A stretch of 64,000 nt of DNA from Geminicoccaceae bacterium (GTDB lineage: Bacteria; Pseudomonadota; Alphaproteobacteria; Geminicoccales; Geminicoccaceae). Shown in pieces: positions 18,897 through 29,617 of the stretch. The position numbers were made by a program, and so were the translations under genes. Position 1 is the first letter of the stretch; the number at the start of each line of letters is the position of its first letter. The DNA lies in assembly GCA_025999455.1 (NCBI GenBank), contig AP024683.1:565501-629500 (forward strand). The letters run 5' to 3'. The notes beneath the pieces were generated by a model, which was given only the letters and a program-made list of their open reading frames with translations, made no database searches and had not been told where the DNA came from.

Positions 18897-19931
18897 TCAC
18901 GGCTCGCCCGCCGTCACGCCGCTCACGAGATTGACCGACAGCAGGAAGGCCGAATCGATGCGAGTGCCGCGCACGAAAGGCGCCAGCGATGCACGTGCTT
19001 TCTCGATCGAGCGCCGCGCATCCGCCCGTGCTTCGAGGGCTTCCTCGAACGAGACGACCCGGAACCTGACCGTGCCGCCGGCGGGTATCTGGGCGAGCCG
19101 ACCGAGGTCGGCACTGATCACGGTCGCGATCTTTGGGTAGCCGCCGGTGCTCTGGCGGTCGGCCATCAAGACGATGGGCTGGCCCGAGCCCGGGACTTGA
19201 ATGGCACCCATCACGATCCCGTCGGATACGATGTTCGGCGAGCGGGCGTGTTCGATGCGCGGCCCTTCCAGCCGATAGCCCATCCGATCGCTCCGGGGTG
19301 ACACGCGCCAGGCGGCACCGAGCAACGTGGCGATACCCGCCTCGCTGAACCACGCTTCTTGTGGACCCAGGACGATGCGGATCGGCCCCCCGGCCTCGAC
19401 CGGCGGCTCGGCCATGGCGAGGTCGGGCAGATCGGGGCCGGCGCCGGGATCGGCGAGCGGCAACCGGTCGCCCGCGCGCAACGGTCGACCCTCGAGGCCA
19501 CCCAACCGGGTCAAGGTGTGCGTCGCGCAACTGCCCATGACGGGTCCAACGGCAAGCCCGCCTCGAACCGCGAGGTAGGACCAGACACCCCGTCGCGCGG
19601 GGCCGATCTCGATGCGCTGGCCGCGCACCGCGCCGATGGCCGACCACCAGGGAATCGGCCGTCCGTCCACTGCGACCGGACGCTCCGCACCCGCCAGAGC
19701 GATCCGCACATGTTCTGCCTCGACGCGGAGGACCAGGCCTCCCGGGCCCAGCTCGAGCCCGGCCTTGCGTTCGCTCTGGTCGAGCAGGCGGTTGGCCAGC
19801 CGGAACGCCCACGGATCCATGGGCCCGGCGGGCGTCACGCCGAAGCGCTGATAGCCGAACCTACCACCGTCTTGGACGGTCGTGAGTGGTCCGCAGTGCT
19901 CGACCACGAGAGAAGGTGCGGGCTCGCTCAT
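18897..19931 (-). CDS. pxpC: 5-oxoprolinase subunit C (biotin-dependent carboxyltransferase-like family)
   Basis: A 344-residue subunit of the PxpABC ATP-dependent 5-oxoprolinase. It shows GPLTTVQDGGRFGYQRFGV near the N-terminus, AFRLANRLLDQ, and PGSGQPIVLMADRQSTGGYPKIATVI in the second half (segments of the family core). The ATG at 19931 overlaps the pxpB stop (ATGA), which fixes the start. PxpB and PxpC together form the kinase/decyclising unit that acts with PxpA on 5-oxoproline; some members act on other cyclic amides, such as urea-derived compounds, so substrate identity is tentative. Confidence 0.92.
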   Translation of the reverse strand: MSEPAPSLVVEHCGPLTTVQDGGRFGYQRFGVTPAGPMDPWAFRLANRLLDQSERKAGLELGPGGLVLRVEAEHVRIALAGAERPVAVDGRPIPWWSAIGAVRGQRIEIGPARRGVWSYLAVRGGLAVGPVMGSCATHTLTRLGGLEGRPLRAGDRLPLADPGAGPDLPDLAMAEPPVEAGGPIRIVLGPQEAWFSEAGIATLLGAAWRVSPRSDRMGYRLEGPRIEHARSPNIVSDGIVMGAIQVPGSGQPIVLMADRQSTGGYPKIATVISADLGRLAQIPAGGTVRFRVVSFEEALEARADARRSIEKARASLAPFVRGTRIDSAFLLSVNLVSGVTAGEP

Positions 19932-20668
19932 TCGTCTTCCGGCGCGATGAGCGGATCGTGGTTCGCGGCCCGACGATCGAGCTCGGCGAAGGTCGCGCGA
20001 TCGATCGGGACGAACCGGACGCGATCGCCCGGCTCCAACAGGAGTGGCGGGGTACGTTCGGGATCGAAGGTGCGCACCGGCGTACGGCCGAGGAGGTGCC
20101 AACCCGAAGGGATCTCGACCGAAGCGATCCCCGCTTGGATCCCGCCGATCGAGACGCTCCCGGCCGGGGTTCGTGGTCGCGGATCCTCGAGACGGGGCGT
20201 GTGCAGGCGCGGATCGAGTCCACCCAGATAGGTGAAGCCCGGGACGAAACCGACCATGTACACCTGGTAGGTCGGGGCCGTGTGGAGCCGAACGACGTCG
20301 TCGACGGAAAGTCCGTGGCGACGGGCGACCGCTTCGAGGTCGATCCCGAACTCACCCCCGTAGGTGACGGGGACGGTCCAAAGGCGTCCAGCGGGCGCCG
20401 GCTCGTCAGGATCGACCTCGATCGCGGCGAGCCGCGCGAGGAGCACTCGGCCGTCGACGCGGTCCGGATCGTAATGGACCAAGAGGGATCGGTAGGTCGG
20501 CACGAGCTCGACCACACCGTCGATGGCCATGGCCCGTATCCGTCGATCGAGGGCCAGAACAGCGGCGTTGATTCCCGGATCGATCGTCTCACCGAGCTCG
20601 ACCAGGATCGCCGTATCACCGACCGGGACGATGCGGGGGCGGAAAGCTTCGCGCGTCGGCTCGTGCAT
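19928..20668 (-). CDS. pxpB: 5-oxoprolinase subunit B (KipI family)
   Basis: A 246-residue subunit of the 5-oxoprolinase complex. Family motifs are clear: VPVGDTAILVELG near the N-terminus, YGGEFGIDLEAVA, FVPGFTYLGGLDPRL, and PAGSVSIGGIQAGIASVEIPSGWHLLGRTP (read as segments). It is the first gene of the minus-strand cluster and faces away from pxpA across 105 bp, so one divergent promoter region may drive the whole pathway. No strong Shine-Dalgarno precedes the ATG. Confidence 0.92.
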   Translation of the reverse strand: MHEPTREAFRPRIVPVGDTAILVELGETIDPGINAAVLALDRRIRAMAIDGVVELVPTYRSLLVHYDPDRVDGRVLLARLAAIEVDPDEPAPAGRLWTVPVTYGGEFGIDLEAVARRHGLSVDDVVRLHTAPTYQVYMVGFVPGFTYLGGLDPRLHTPRLEDPRPRTPAGSVSIGGIQAGIASVEIPSGWHLLGRTPVRTFDPERTPPLLLEPGDRVRFVPIDRATFAELDRRAANHDPLIAPEDE

Positions 20669-20773
20669 GGGCCAAGAGCTAGCGCGCCCGACGCCCGACG
20701 TCAGCGGCGACCCCGATTGTCCGAACGCAGCGAACGGCTACGCTTCCGCGCGAGCGGTCGGGGAGGACGGGCG

Positions 20774-21550
20774 ATGCAAGCGAGCGTCGATCTGAACAGC
20801 GATCTCGGTGAGAGCTTCGGCGCGTGGCGGATGGGCGACGACGAAGCGATGCTCCGCATCGTCAGTTCGGCCAACGTCGCTTGTGGGTTCCACGCCGGCG
20901 ATCCGCTCGTGATGTGGCGGACCTGTGAGCTCGCCAAGGCCAACGGCGTGGCGATCGGCGCCCATCCCTCCTTCCAAGATCTCTGGGGCTTCGGTCGGCG
21001 ACCGATCCAGGGGGAGCGACCCGACGACATCATGCGCCAGTGCGTCTATCAAATCGGAGCCCTGCAAGCGGTGGCGGCGGCGGTCGGCCATCGAGTGACC
21101 CACGTCAAGCCACACGGTTCGCTCGGCAACATGGCGGCCGAAGACGACGGGCTCGCCACGGCGGTGGCCGAAGCGACGCGGGCGTGCGGGCGCGAGCTTG
21201 TCCTCGTGGCGATGCCGGGAAGTGCTCTCGAGCGTGCCGGTGAACGGCTGGGCTTGCGCGTTGCGCGCGAGGTGTTCGCCGATCGTGCGTACGACGATCG
21301 CGGCATGCTCGTGAGCCGCAAACTTCCGGGCGCGATGCTGCACGATGCGCACGAGGCTGCCCGTCGTATCCTCGCGATGCTCGACGAACGGGCCATCACG
21401 AGCCAGTCGGGCAAGAAGATCCCGGTTCGGATCGACACGATCTGCGTGCACGGCGACAACCCGGCAGCGGTCGCGATGGCGCGCACGATCCGCGCCGAAC
21501 TCGAACGAGCGGGTGTGGCGATCCGACCGTTTCTCGACCGCCTCGCCTGA
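20774..21550 (+). CDS. pxpA: 5-oxoprolinase subunit A (LamB/YcsF family)
   Basis: A 258-residue TIM-barrel-like subunit that completes the 5-oxoprolinase. It opens with SVDLNSDLGESFG and has ANVACGFHAGDP and AIGAHPSFQD as expected. The usual KPHGALYN motif reads KPHGSLGN here, a two-position change worth noting. GGGAGGA lies just upstream of the ATG. Divergent transcription from pxpB-pxpC is unusual compared with the common pxpA-B-C operon, but the three subunits are clearly one system. Confidence 0.92.
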   Translation: MQASVDLNSDLGESFGAWRMGDDEAMLRIVSSANVACGFHAGDPLVMWRTCELAKANGVAIGAHPSFQDLWGFGRRPIQGERPDDIMRQCVYQIGALQAVAAAVGHRVTHVKPHGSLGNMAAEDDGLATAVAEATRACGRELVLVAMPGSALERAGERLGLRVAREVFADRAYDDRGMLVSRKLPGAMLHDAHEAARRILAMLDERAITSQSGKKIPVRIDTICVHGDNPAAVAMARTIRAELERAGVAIRPFLDRLA

Positions 21551-21576
21551 TCGATTCCGGGTGCGGTCGCCAGCGT

Positions 21577-22941
21577 TCAGCCGCGACCCGTCAGCCCCGC
21601 GACTTCCAACGCACGTGCCTGGCGTGTCGCGACCGCCTCGACGTCGAACCCGTCGATCAGGCTCATGAACAACTCGTACCAATTGATCTCGGCCGAGAGG
21701 TGGAGGAACACGGATCCGAGCCCGATGGCGGCCCGATCCATGAACACGAACTCGCGGGGGACGGTCACGCCGCCGACCTCGCGCAGTCTTTGGTGAACGC
21801 GCTCGACCACCTTCCGACCGACTTCACCACTGTTGGTCTCGTTGATCCGCCGCGTGCGATTTTCCATCAAGGGTCCGTAGAGGAACCTAGCCCATTCGTT
21901 CAGCACGTCGATCAGCTCGTGGGTCAGGCCCGAAAAGCCCCAACTTTCGTACGCCTCGACCGCGAGGTCGCGGTCGTCGCGGACGAGCGCCCAGTAGAGA
22001 TCGATCACGCCCTTCACGAAGCTCGGCGGAAAGATCCGCACGCAACCGAAGTCCAAGAGGTTGATCGTCAGATCGGGGCGGACCGTGTAGTTGCCGAGGT
22101 GCGGATCGCCGTGGATCACGCCGTGCTCGTAGAACGGCACGTACCAAGCCCGGAACATGGCGAGCGCGAGCTCGTTGCGGATCCGCTGATCCGCCGTCCT
22201 GTAGGCCATGAGCGGCTGCCCCTCGAGCCAACTCATGGTGAGGAGCCGTCGGGTCGACAGCTCCGCGATCGGCTCCGGTACGTGCACACGCGGCTCCGCC
22301 GCGAGCATGTGACCGTAGAGCCGCATGTGTTTGGCCTCGCGCGCGTAGTCGAGCTCCTCGCGCAACCGGGCGGAGATCTCCTCGTAGATTCGGCTCGTGT
22401 CGATCGCGTTGTCGAAGCGACGCCAAATGGAGAGGATGATACGGAGCTGCGAGAGATCGGCTTCGACCGCCGATTCGATGTCCGGATATTGGAGCTTGCA
22501 GGCGACGACCCTGCCGTCGTGCAGCCGCGCACGATGTACTTGCCCCAAAGAAGCGGCCGCGGCGGCCTCCAGAGGGAACTCGGCGAAATGCCGCTGCCAA
22601 TCGGGACCGAGCTCCGCGGCCATGCGCCGGCGCACGAACGGCTTTCCCATGGGCGGAGCGTTCGCCTGGAGCTGGGCGAGTTCGGCGGCGTATTCGGCGG
22701 GGAGGGCATCGGGGATGGTCGCCATCATCTGGGCGACCTTCATCAACGGTCCCTTGAGCCCCCCGAGTGCGGCCTTGAGTTCGGCTGCGTGCGCGCCGCG
22801 GTCGAAACCTCCGACGAGCCGTGCCCCGGCGAGCTTGGCCGCCTGGCCGGCGACCGTGGTCCCGACTTGGGCGTAGCGGCGCACACGACCGCTCAGTCGG
22901 TTCTCGCTCCGCTTTCCGGGTACCGCCATCGGAACGCTCAT
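21577..22941 (-). CDS. ABC1/COQ8-family atypical kinase (AarF/UbiB-like)
   Basis: A 454-residue protein of the ABC1 kinase-like family, linked in other organisms to ubiquinone biosynthesis. The family blocks are present: KVAQMM (the KxGQ motif with Ala for Gly), AAAASLGQVHRA (the alanine-rich loop), catalytic lysine in ACKLQYP, HGDPHLGN and LLDFGCVR. The start is the ATG at 22941 overlapping the pepF stop (ATGA); a second ATG follows four codons later. It is soluble with no clear C-terminal membrane anchor. No other ubi gene is nearby, so the lipid target is inferred only from the family. Confidence 0.85.
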   Translation of the reverse strand: MSVPMAVPGKRSENRLSGRVRRYAQVGTTVAGQAAKLAGARLVGGFDRGAHAAELKAALGGLKGPLMKVAQMMATIPDALPAEYAAELAQLQANAPPMGKPFVRRRMAAELGPDWQRHFAEFPLEAAAAASLGQVHRARLHDGRVVACKLQYPDIESAVEADLSQLRIILSIWRRFDNAIDTSRIYEEISARLREELDYAREAKHMRLYGHMLAAEPRVHVPEPIAELSTRRLLTMSWLEGQPLMAYRTADQRIRNELALAMFRAWYVPFYEHGVIHGDPHLGNYTVRPDLTINLLDFGCVRIFPPSFVKGVIDLYWALVRDDRDLAVEAYESWGFSGLTHELIDVLNEWARFLYGPLMENRTRRINETNSGEVGRKVVERVHQRLREVGGVTVPREFVFMDRAAIGLGSVFLHLSAEINWYELFMSLIDGFDVEAVATRQARALEVAGLTGRG

Positions 22942-24758
22942 CCCGCCGTCGTGAGTTCGGCCTCGAGGCGGTCGATCAACCGCTCGAGAAGACCCAGACC
23001 CTTGGCCCAAAATGCCGGGTCGGTCGCATCGAGGCCGAAGGGCGCCAACAGTTCCCGGTGCCGCAGGGTCCCTCCAGCCCGCAGAAGAGCGAGATATTTC
23101 TCCTCGAACCCCTCCGGCTCTTGCTCGTAAACCGCGTAGAGCGAGCTCACCAAGCAATCGCCGAAAGCGTAAGCGTAGACGTAGAACGGAACGTGCACGA
23201 AGTGTGGGATGTAGGACCAATAGACGCGGTAGTCGTCCCGGAACTCGAAAGCCGGACCGAGGCTCTCGGTTTGGACGTCCATCCAGATGGCACCGAGCTC
23301 GTCGGGCGTGAGCTCACCGTGCCGCCGACGGTCGTGAACCTGCCGCTCGAACTCGCAGAACGCGATCTGGCGGACGACGGTGTTGATCTTGTCCTCGATC
23401 TTCGCAGCCAGGAGCACGCGCCGACGCGCCGGATCGCTCTCCTGATCGAGCAAGGCCTCGAAGGTCAGCTGCTCGCCGAAGACCGAGGCGGTTTCGGCGA
23501 GGGTCAACGGCGTTCCCGACATGAGAAGGCCCTGCGCGGCAGCCAGCGTCTGATGGACGCCGTGGCCCAGCTCGTGGGCGAGCGTCATGACGTCCCGCGT
23601 CTTGCCCTGATAATTCATGAGAACGAAGGGGTGCACCGAGGGCACCGTCGGATGGCAGAAGGCGCCGCTGTCCTTGCCCGGCCGGACCTCCGCATCGATC
23701 CAGCGTTCGGCGAAGAACCGTTCGACGATCGAGGCGAGCTTGGGTGAGAATCGCCGGTAGGCGTCGAGCACGACGACCTTGGCTTCCGCCCAGGGCCGGC
23801 GTCGGTCGTCGTCCTCGGGCAGCGGCGCATTGCGGTCCCAGTACTGCAACTTTTCGAGACCGAGCCAACGCGCCTTCAGCAAGTAGTAGCGGTGAGACAG
23901 ACGTGGATAGGCGTCGCGCACGGCGGCGATCAGAGCATCGACGACCTCGTCCTCGACCTGATTGGCGAGGTTTCGAGCACTGATGGGACGGGGGAACTTT
24001 CGCCACTCGTCTTCGATCTGCTTGTCTTTGATGAGTGTGTTCGTGATGCGAGAGAAAAGCTTGATGTTCGCGCCGAGGACCTTGCCGATCGCGGTGGCCG
24101 CCGCCTCTCGTTGAGCGCGGTCTTTGGCCGACAAGAGATCGAAGGCCTGTTGCGCGGTGAGCTCACGCCCGTCGACCGGGAAGCGGAGGGCTGCGAGGGT
24201 CTCGTCGAAGAGGCGAACCCAAGCGGCTCGACCGGTGACGTGCTTTTCGTGGAGCACTCTCTCGATGTCGTCGGCGAGCTGATGCGGGCGGAATGCCCGC
24301 ACGTTGCGGATCCAAGGACGATACCGGGCGAGCGCGGTGCTCTCTTCGAGCTTCGCGTCGAGCGCCGCGTCGTCGAGTTTGTTGAGTTCGAGAGTCACGA
24401 ACAACAAGCGGGTTTCGATCGCGTTCACCCGCTCTTCGACGTCCTGATAGAAGCGGCCGATCTCGACGTCGTCTCGATGCGCGGCGAAGAGGAGCGACGC
24501 GTAACTCGAGACCCGCCCGAGCTTCTCCTCGATCGCCTCGTAAGTCCGCACCAACGACGCGAGCTCGTCACCGGAGAGCGTAGCGAGTTTCCCTCGGTAC
24601 GCTTCTTCGAGACGAGTGGCCTCCGCAGCTGCCTCGTCCAAGAGCTGTTTCGCCCGCGGGTCGTCGGGACCGCCGAAGAGGTCCGAAAGGTCCCAGCGAG
24701 GGGCTTCGTGCCGGACTTCTTCGGCGGTGGGCGCGAGCAGGGCGGTCCCCGCGGTCAT
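22938..24758 (-). CDS. pepF: M3-family oligoendopeptidase F
   Basis: A 606-residue zinc metallopeptidase that cleaves short peptides in the cytoplasm. The zinc site HELGH lies at 395-399, with the downstream glutamate in AETASVFGE. Length and the C-terminal PFYVYAYAFGD region match the PepF branch. The ATG at 24758 gives a standard N-terminus and has GGAG upstream; longer reads are not conserved. It is translationally coupled to the downstream ABC1 kinase gene and faces away from the acyl-CoA ligase gene. Confidence 0.93.
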   Translation of the reverse strand: MTAGTALLAPTAEEVRHEAPRWDLSDLFGGPDDPRAKQLLDEAAAEATRLEEAYRGKLATLSGDELASLVRTYEAIEEKLGRVSSYASLLFAAHRDDVEIGRFYQDVEERVNAIETRLLFVTLELNKLDDAALDAKLEESTALARYRPWIRNVRAFRPHQLADDIERVLHEKHVTGRAAWVRLFDETLAALRFPVDGRELTAQQAFDLLSAKDRAQREAAATAIGKVLGANIKLFSRITNTLIKDKQIEDEWRKFPRPISARNLANQVEDEVVDALIAAVRDAYPRLSHRYYLLKARWLGLEKLQYWDRNAPLPEDDDRRRPWAEAKVVVLDAYRRFSPKLASIVERFFAERWIDAEVRPGKDSGAFCHPTVPSVHPFVLMNYQGKTRDVMTLAHELGHGVHQTLAAAQGLLMSGTPLTLAETASVFGEQLTFEALLDQESDPARRRVLLAAKIEDKINTVVRQIAFCEFERQVHDRRRHGELTPDELGAIWMDVQTESLGPAFEFRDDYRVYWSYIPHFVHVPFYVYAYAFGDCLVSSLYAVYEQEPEGFEEKYLALLRAGGTLRHRELLAPFGLDATDPAFWAKGLGLLERLIDRLEAELTTAG

Positions 24759-24847
24759 CGACGGACTCCAAGCTTCCAGCTGCCGCTCATATATGCCTGC
24801 GGCGGTCGCGATCCAGGCGGCCGGCCGCCGGCCGGGGAGGAAGGAAG

Positions 24848-26635
24848 GTGGCGGCACCCGATCTCGGCGCCAACCTCTGGGAGATGTTCGTGCGGGCCGC
24901 CCGACGCGGCGGCGATCGCCCCTTCCTCGCACGGCGCGAGAACGGATCGTGGCGGCGACGAACGTGGAACGAGATCCGCGAGGAAGCGCTCGCCTTGGCG
25001 GCCTGCCTCGCCGCGCACGGGGTGCGTCCCGGTGATCGGGTCGCAATCGTGGCCGAGAACCGACCCGAATGGTGCGCCGCCGACCTCGCTTGCCTCGCGC
25101 TCGGCGCGGTCACCGTACCGGCTTACACGACCTGGACCGCCGAGGACTACGCCTACCTGCTCGACCACGCCGAGGCCGTGGCGGTCATTGTCGGGGGCGG
25201 GACGATCCCGGACCGGATCGAGGCTGCTTTGAGCGGGCGTCCGCCCCGCCGCTTGGTGGTCGCGCTGGAGCGACGACCCGACGTTCCCGCCGGGACGCCG
25301 GTCCTCGACTGGCACGAGGCCCTCGCGCTCGGCCGAAATACCGGCGCGGAACTCGCCGGCGATCGAGCCTCGACCGGCGATCTCGCCTGTTTCATTTACA
25401 CATCGGGCACGGGCGGTCGGCCCAAAGCCGTGATGCTCACGCATGGGAGCATCATGGCGAACCTCGAAGGAGCCTGGGGTCTATTGGAAGAAGTCGGCAT
25501 CGGCGAGGATGTATTCCTTTCGTTTCTCCCCTTGAGCCATGCTTACGAGCACACGGTCGGGCAATTCCTGCCGATCGCCATGGGAGCCGAGATTTGGTAC
25601 GCGGACGGGGTGGAGCGTCTGTCGCACGACCTGCTCGACGCTCGACCCACGATCTTCACCTGCGTGCCGCGCCTCCTCGAGGTGATGCGCCAGCGGATCC
25701 TCGCCCAGGTCGACCGCCAAGGTGGTGTGCGTGCGAAACTCTTTCGCGCGACGCTGGCCCTCGGGCTCCGGCGATTGGAGCGGGGCGAGCTCGATTCGGC
25801 GCTTGCCCTCCTCGATCGTCTCCTCGACCGTCTGGTCCGCTCGCAAGTGAGGGCGCGCTTCGGCGGCCGGCTCAAAGCGATGGTCTCGGGTGGCGCGCCT
25901 TTGAACCCCGAGGTCGGACGGTTCTTCTTGGCCCTCGGCGTCCCCCTTTTGCAAGGCTACGGACAGACCGAGGCGAGCCCGGTGATCAGTGCCAATCGAC
26001 CTCGTCGCAACAAGGTCGAGACCGTCGGCCCACCGCTCGACGGTGTGGAGGTACGGATCGCCGAGGACGGTGAAATCCTCGTCCGGGGGAAGCTCGTGAT
26101 GAAGGGTTACTTCAAGGATCCGGAGGCGACGGCGGCGACCTTGCGCGACGGCTGGCTACACACCGGTGACATCGGCCGGATCGATGACGAAGGCTTCCTC
26201 TCGATCACGGATCGTAAGAAAGACATCATCGTACTATCGGGCGGGGACAATGTCGCGCCGCAAAAAGTCGAAAGCATCCTGGCACTCGAACCGGAGATCG
26301 GCCAAGTGCTCGTCTACGGCGACCGCCGTCCCCACCTCGTTGCCCTCGTCGTGCCGTCGAAGGAGCTCTTGGAAGCGGCAGCGGCGCGATTGGGGGTACC
26401 GATGGGGAGCCCGCAGCTCGCCTCGGACCCCGAACTAAAACGCGCCGTGGATGAAGCGGTAGCCAGAGCGAACACCAAGCTTTCTTCCACTGAGAGGATC
26501 CGCCGCGTCGAGCTCGTAATCGAACCCTTCACGGTCGAGAACGGGCTTTTGACCCCGACCCTGAAGCTGCGCCGTGGGCGCATCGTCGAACGACACGGCA
26601 TCGCGATCGAGCGGCTCTACGCCGGGTCGGCGTGA
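24848..26635 (+). CDS. Long-chain fatty-acid-CoA ligase (AMP-binding, FadD/FAA type)
   Basis: A 595-residue adenylate-forming enzyme that activates fatty acids with ATP and CoA. It has the P-loop-like YTSGTGGRPKAVMLTHGS, SFLPLSHAYE, QGYGQTEASP and the hinge/catalytic core GWLHTGDIG...DRKKDIIVLSGG (as separate segments). The form matches the AMP-forming long-chain ligases with the FAA-type C-terminus. The GTG start is preceded by GGGGAGGAAGG. Chain-length preference cannot be read from sequence. It ends shortly before a minus-strand terminator. Confidence 0.9.
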   Translation: MAAPDLGANLWEMFVRAARRGGDRPFLARRENGSWRRRTWNEIREEALALAACLAAHGVRPGDRVAIVAENRPEWCAADLACLALGAVTVPAYTTWTAEDYAYLLDHAEAVAVIVGGGTIPDRIEAALSGRPPRRLVVALERRPDVPAGTPVLDWHEALALGRNTGAELAGDRASTGDLACFIYTSGTGGRPKAVMLTHGSIMANLEGAWGLLEEVGIGEDVFLSFLPLSHAYEHTVGQFLPIAMGAEIWYADGVERLSHDLLDARPTIFTCVPRLLEVMRQRILAQVDRQGGVRAKLFRATLALGLRRLERGELDSALALLDRLLDRLVRSQVRARFGGRLKAMVSGGAPLNPEVGRFFLALGVPLLQGYGQTEASPVISANRPRRNKVETVGPPLDGVEVRIAEDGEILVRGKLVMKGYFKDPEATAATLRDGWLHTGDIGRIDDEGFLSITDRKKDIIVLSGGDNVAPQKVESILALEPEIGQVLVYGDRRPHLVALVVPSKELLEAAAARLGVPMGSPQLASDPELKRAVDEAVARANTKLSSTERIRRVELVIEPFTVENGLLTPTLKLRRGRIVERHGIAIERLYAGSA

Positions 26636-26647
26636 CGGCGCTCGGCC

Positions 26648-26678
26648 AAAAAAAAAACGCCGCCCGGGGCGGGGCGGC
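26648..26678 (-). terminator. Strong intrinsic terminator
   Basis: On the minus strand GCCGCCC, a 6-base loop and GGGCGGC are followed by G and ten T (A-run at 26648-26657 on the plus strand). It can end transcripts coming from the chaB-like gene or from the promoter at 26829-26857. It has no T-run on the plus strand, so it does not terminate the acyl-CoA ligase mRNA. Confidence 0.85.
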
Positions 26679-26822
26679 TCGAGGAAGGGGCTTCGATACG
26701 ATGCCGGTCGGAGCACCGGCGATGTCGGGGGCAAGGGGACGTCGGTCCGCTGGGACCGTGGCGGATCCGTGCACGGATGAGCGCTTCGGCTCGGCCGCGG
26801 ACCTTTCCTCGTAGTTCTCCTC
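26648..26822 (-). ncRNA. Candidate structured small RNA of about 175 nt
   Basis: The 310-bp gap between the acyl-CoA ligase and chaB-like genes has no coding potential but much symmetry. A closing stem pairs TTCCTCG (26805-26811) with CGAGGAA (26680-26686), extended by two G-C pairs past a bulge. Inside it are three perfect hairpins or palindromes: ATCCGTGCACGGAT at 26765-26778, CGGTCC/GGACCG at 26743-26758 with a 4-base loop, and GCCGGT/ACCGGC at 26703-26720 with a 6-base loop. The terminator follows directly. A promoter-like pair lies upstream. It does not match the conserved cores of 4.5S RNA, RNase P RNA or tmRNA. An alternative is a structured 3' UTR of the chaB-like mRNA. Confidence 0.5.
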
Positions 26823-26828
26823 GCCGCG

Positions 26829-26857
26829 ATATCCTCACAACATTTCGGTCGAGTCAA
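26829..26857 (-). promoter_or_regulatory. Promoter-like pair ahead of the candidate small RNA
   Basis: On the minus strand TTGACT (26852-26857) is followed after 17 nt by GGATAT (26829-26834). The -35 element matches the sigma-70 consensus in five of six positions; the -10 is weak. The patch 26826-26900 is much richer in A and T than its surroundings. TTATCCACT at 26883-26891 resembles a DnaA box with one mismatch. Confidence 0.45.
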
Positions 26858-26945
26858 CGATATCGGACACAAACTGTAGGACTTATCCACTGAAAGTTGC
26901 ACGCGGCGGCGGCTGGCTTCGGTCGCGGGCCGAGGTCCTACGCCT

Positions 26946-27167
26946 TCAGGACCGGAGCCGCTCGCGCGAGCGGCGCCAGAGCCCGTCCGGACCGCGTCGC
27001 CAGCCGGCTCGCTTCAACGCACCCCAGGCCTGGCGGAAGCAGGAAGCCTCGTCGTAACCTCGGCTCCACGCGGCATTGAAGACTTCGAGGAAAAGGCGTC
27101 GGCCGTCCTCCTCGACGACGTGATCCCGGACGGCTGGAGGTAGAGCGGCGGTCGTGGCCCAAGGCAT
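26946..27167 (-). CDS. ChaB-like small protein
   Basis: A 73-residue protein resembling ChaB: it has LPPAVRDHVVEED near the N-terminus, then LFLEVFNAAWSRG and FRQAWGALKRAGW, corresponding to the family pattern of LPxxVRxxL, AFNxAW and AWxAVKxxY. ChaB in enterobacteria is named as a regulator of the ChaA cation antiporter, but its function is poorly defined and no chaA is nearby. The ATG has GGAGG 8 nt upstream. It lies 260 bp after the uvrB stop codon on the same strand and upstream of the candidate small RNA. Confidence 0.7.
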   Translation of the reverse strand: MPWATTAALPPAVRDHVVEEDGRRLFLEVFNAAWSRGYDEASCFRQAWGALKRAGWRRGPDGLWRRSRERLRS

Positions 27168-27427
27168 CCAGGGTCCTCCGACGGTATCTGGTCACGGACA
27201 CGACTGCGACGATTGGGCGGCCTTGTTCGACGACCACACACCGTGCCGCTCGCGTGCTCGTTCACGTATGTTGTTCCACGGGACGCGGCGGTGGCTCCCC
27301 GTGGGCGGGGCGACGTCCCGCTCGGACCGTTCGGGAGCCCAGCGCCCGGTCGAGCGTCCTCCCCTTGTGGAAACGAGCGACGCGCGCAAGGGGCTGTCGC
27401 TGGAGGACACACCCCGCGCGATCGCGG

Positions 27428-29617
<2,190 letters not shown>

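Noticed and set aside
26648-26822. Candidate RNA as 4.5S (SRP) RNA or RNase P RNA, because of GAGGAAAGGTCCG
   Set aside because: The SRP tetraloop region GGAAGGAAGCAGC is absent, and RNase P RNA would need about 350-400 nt with other conserved cores.
26636-26945. Short reading frames in the gap after the acyl-CoA ligase
   Set aside because: Arg/Pro/Ser-rich frames without ribosome-binding sites, typical of GC-rich non-coding DNA.
27168-27427. Possible small gene or SOS box between the chaB-like gene and uvrB
   Set aside because: Frames lack ribosome-binding sites; GTTC repeats near 27260 are spaced by 9, not the 7 of the alphaproteobacterial LexA site.
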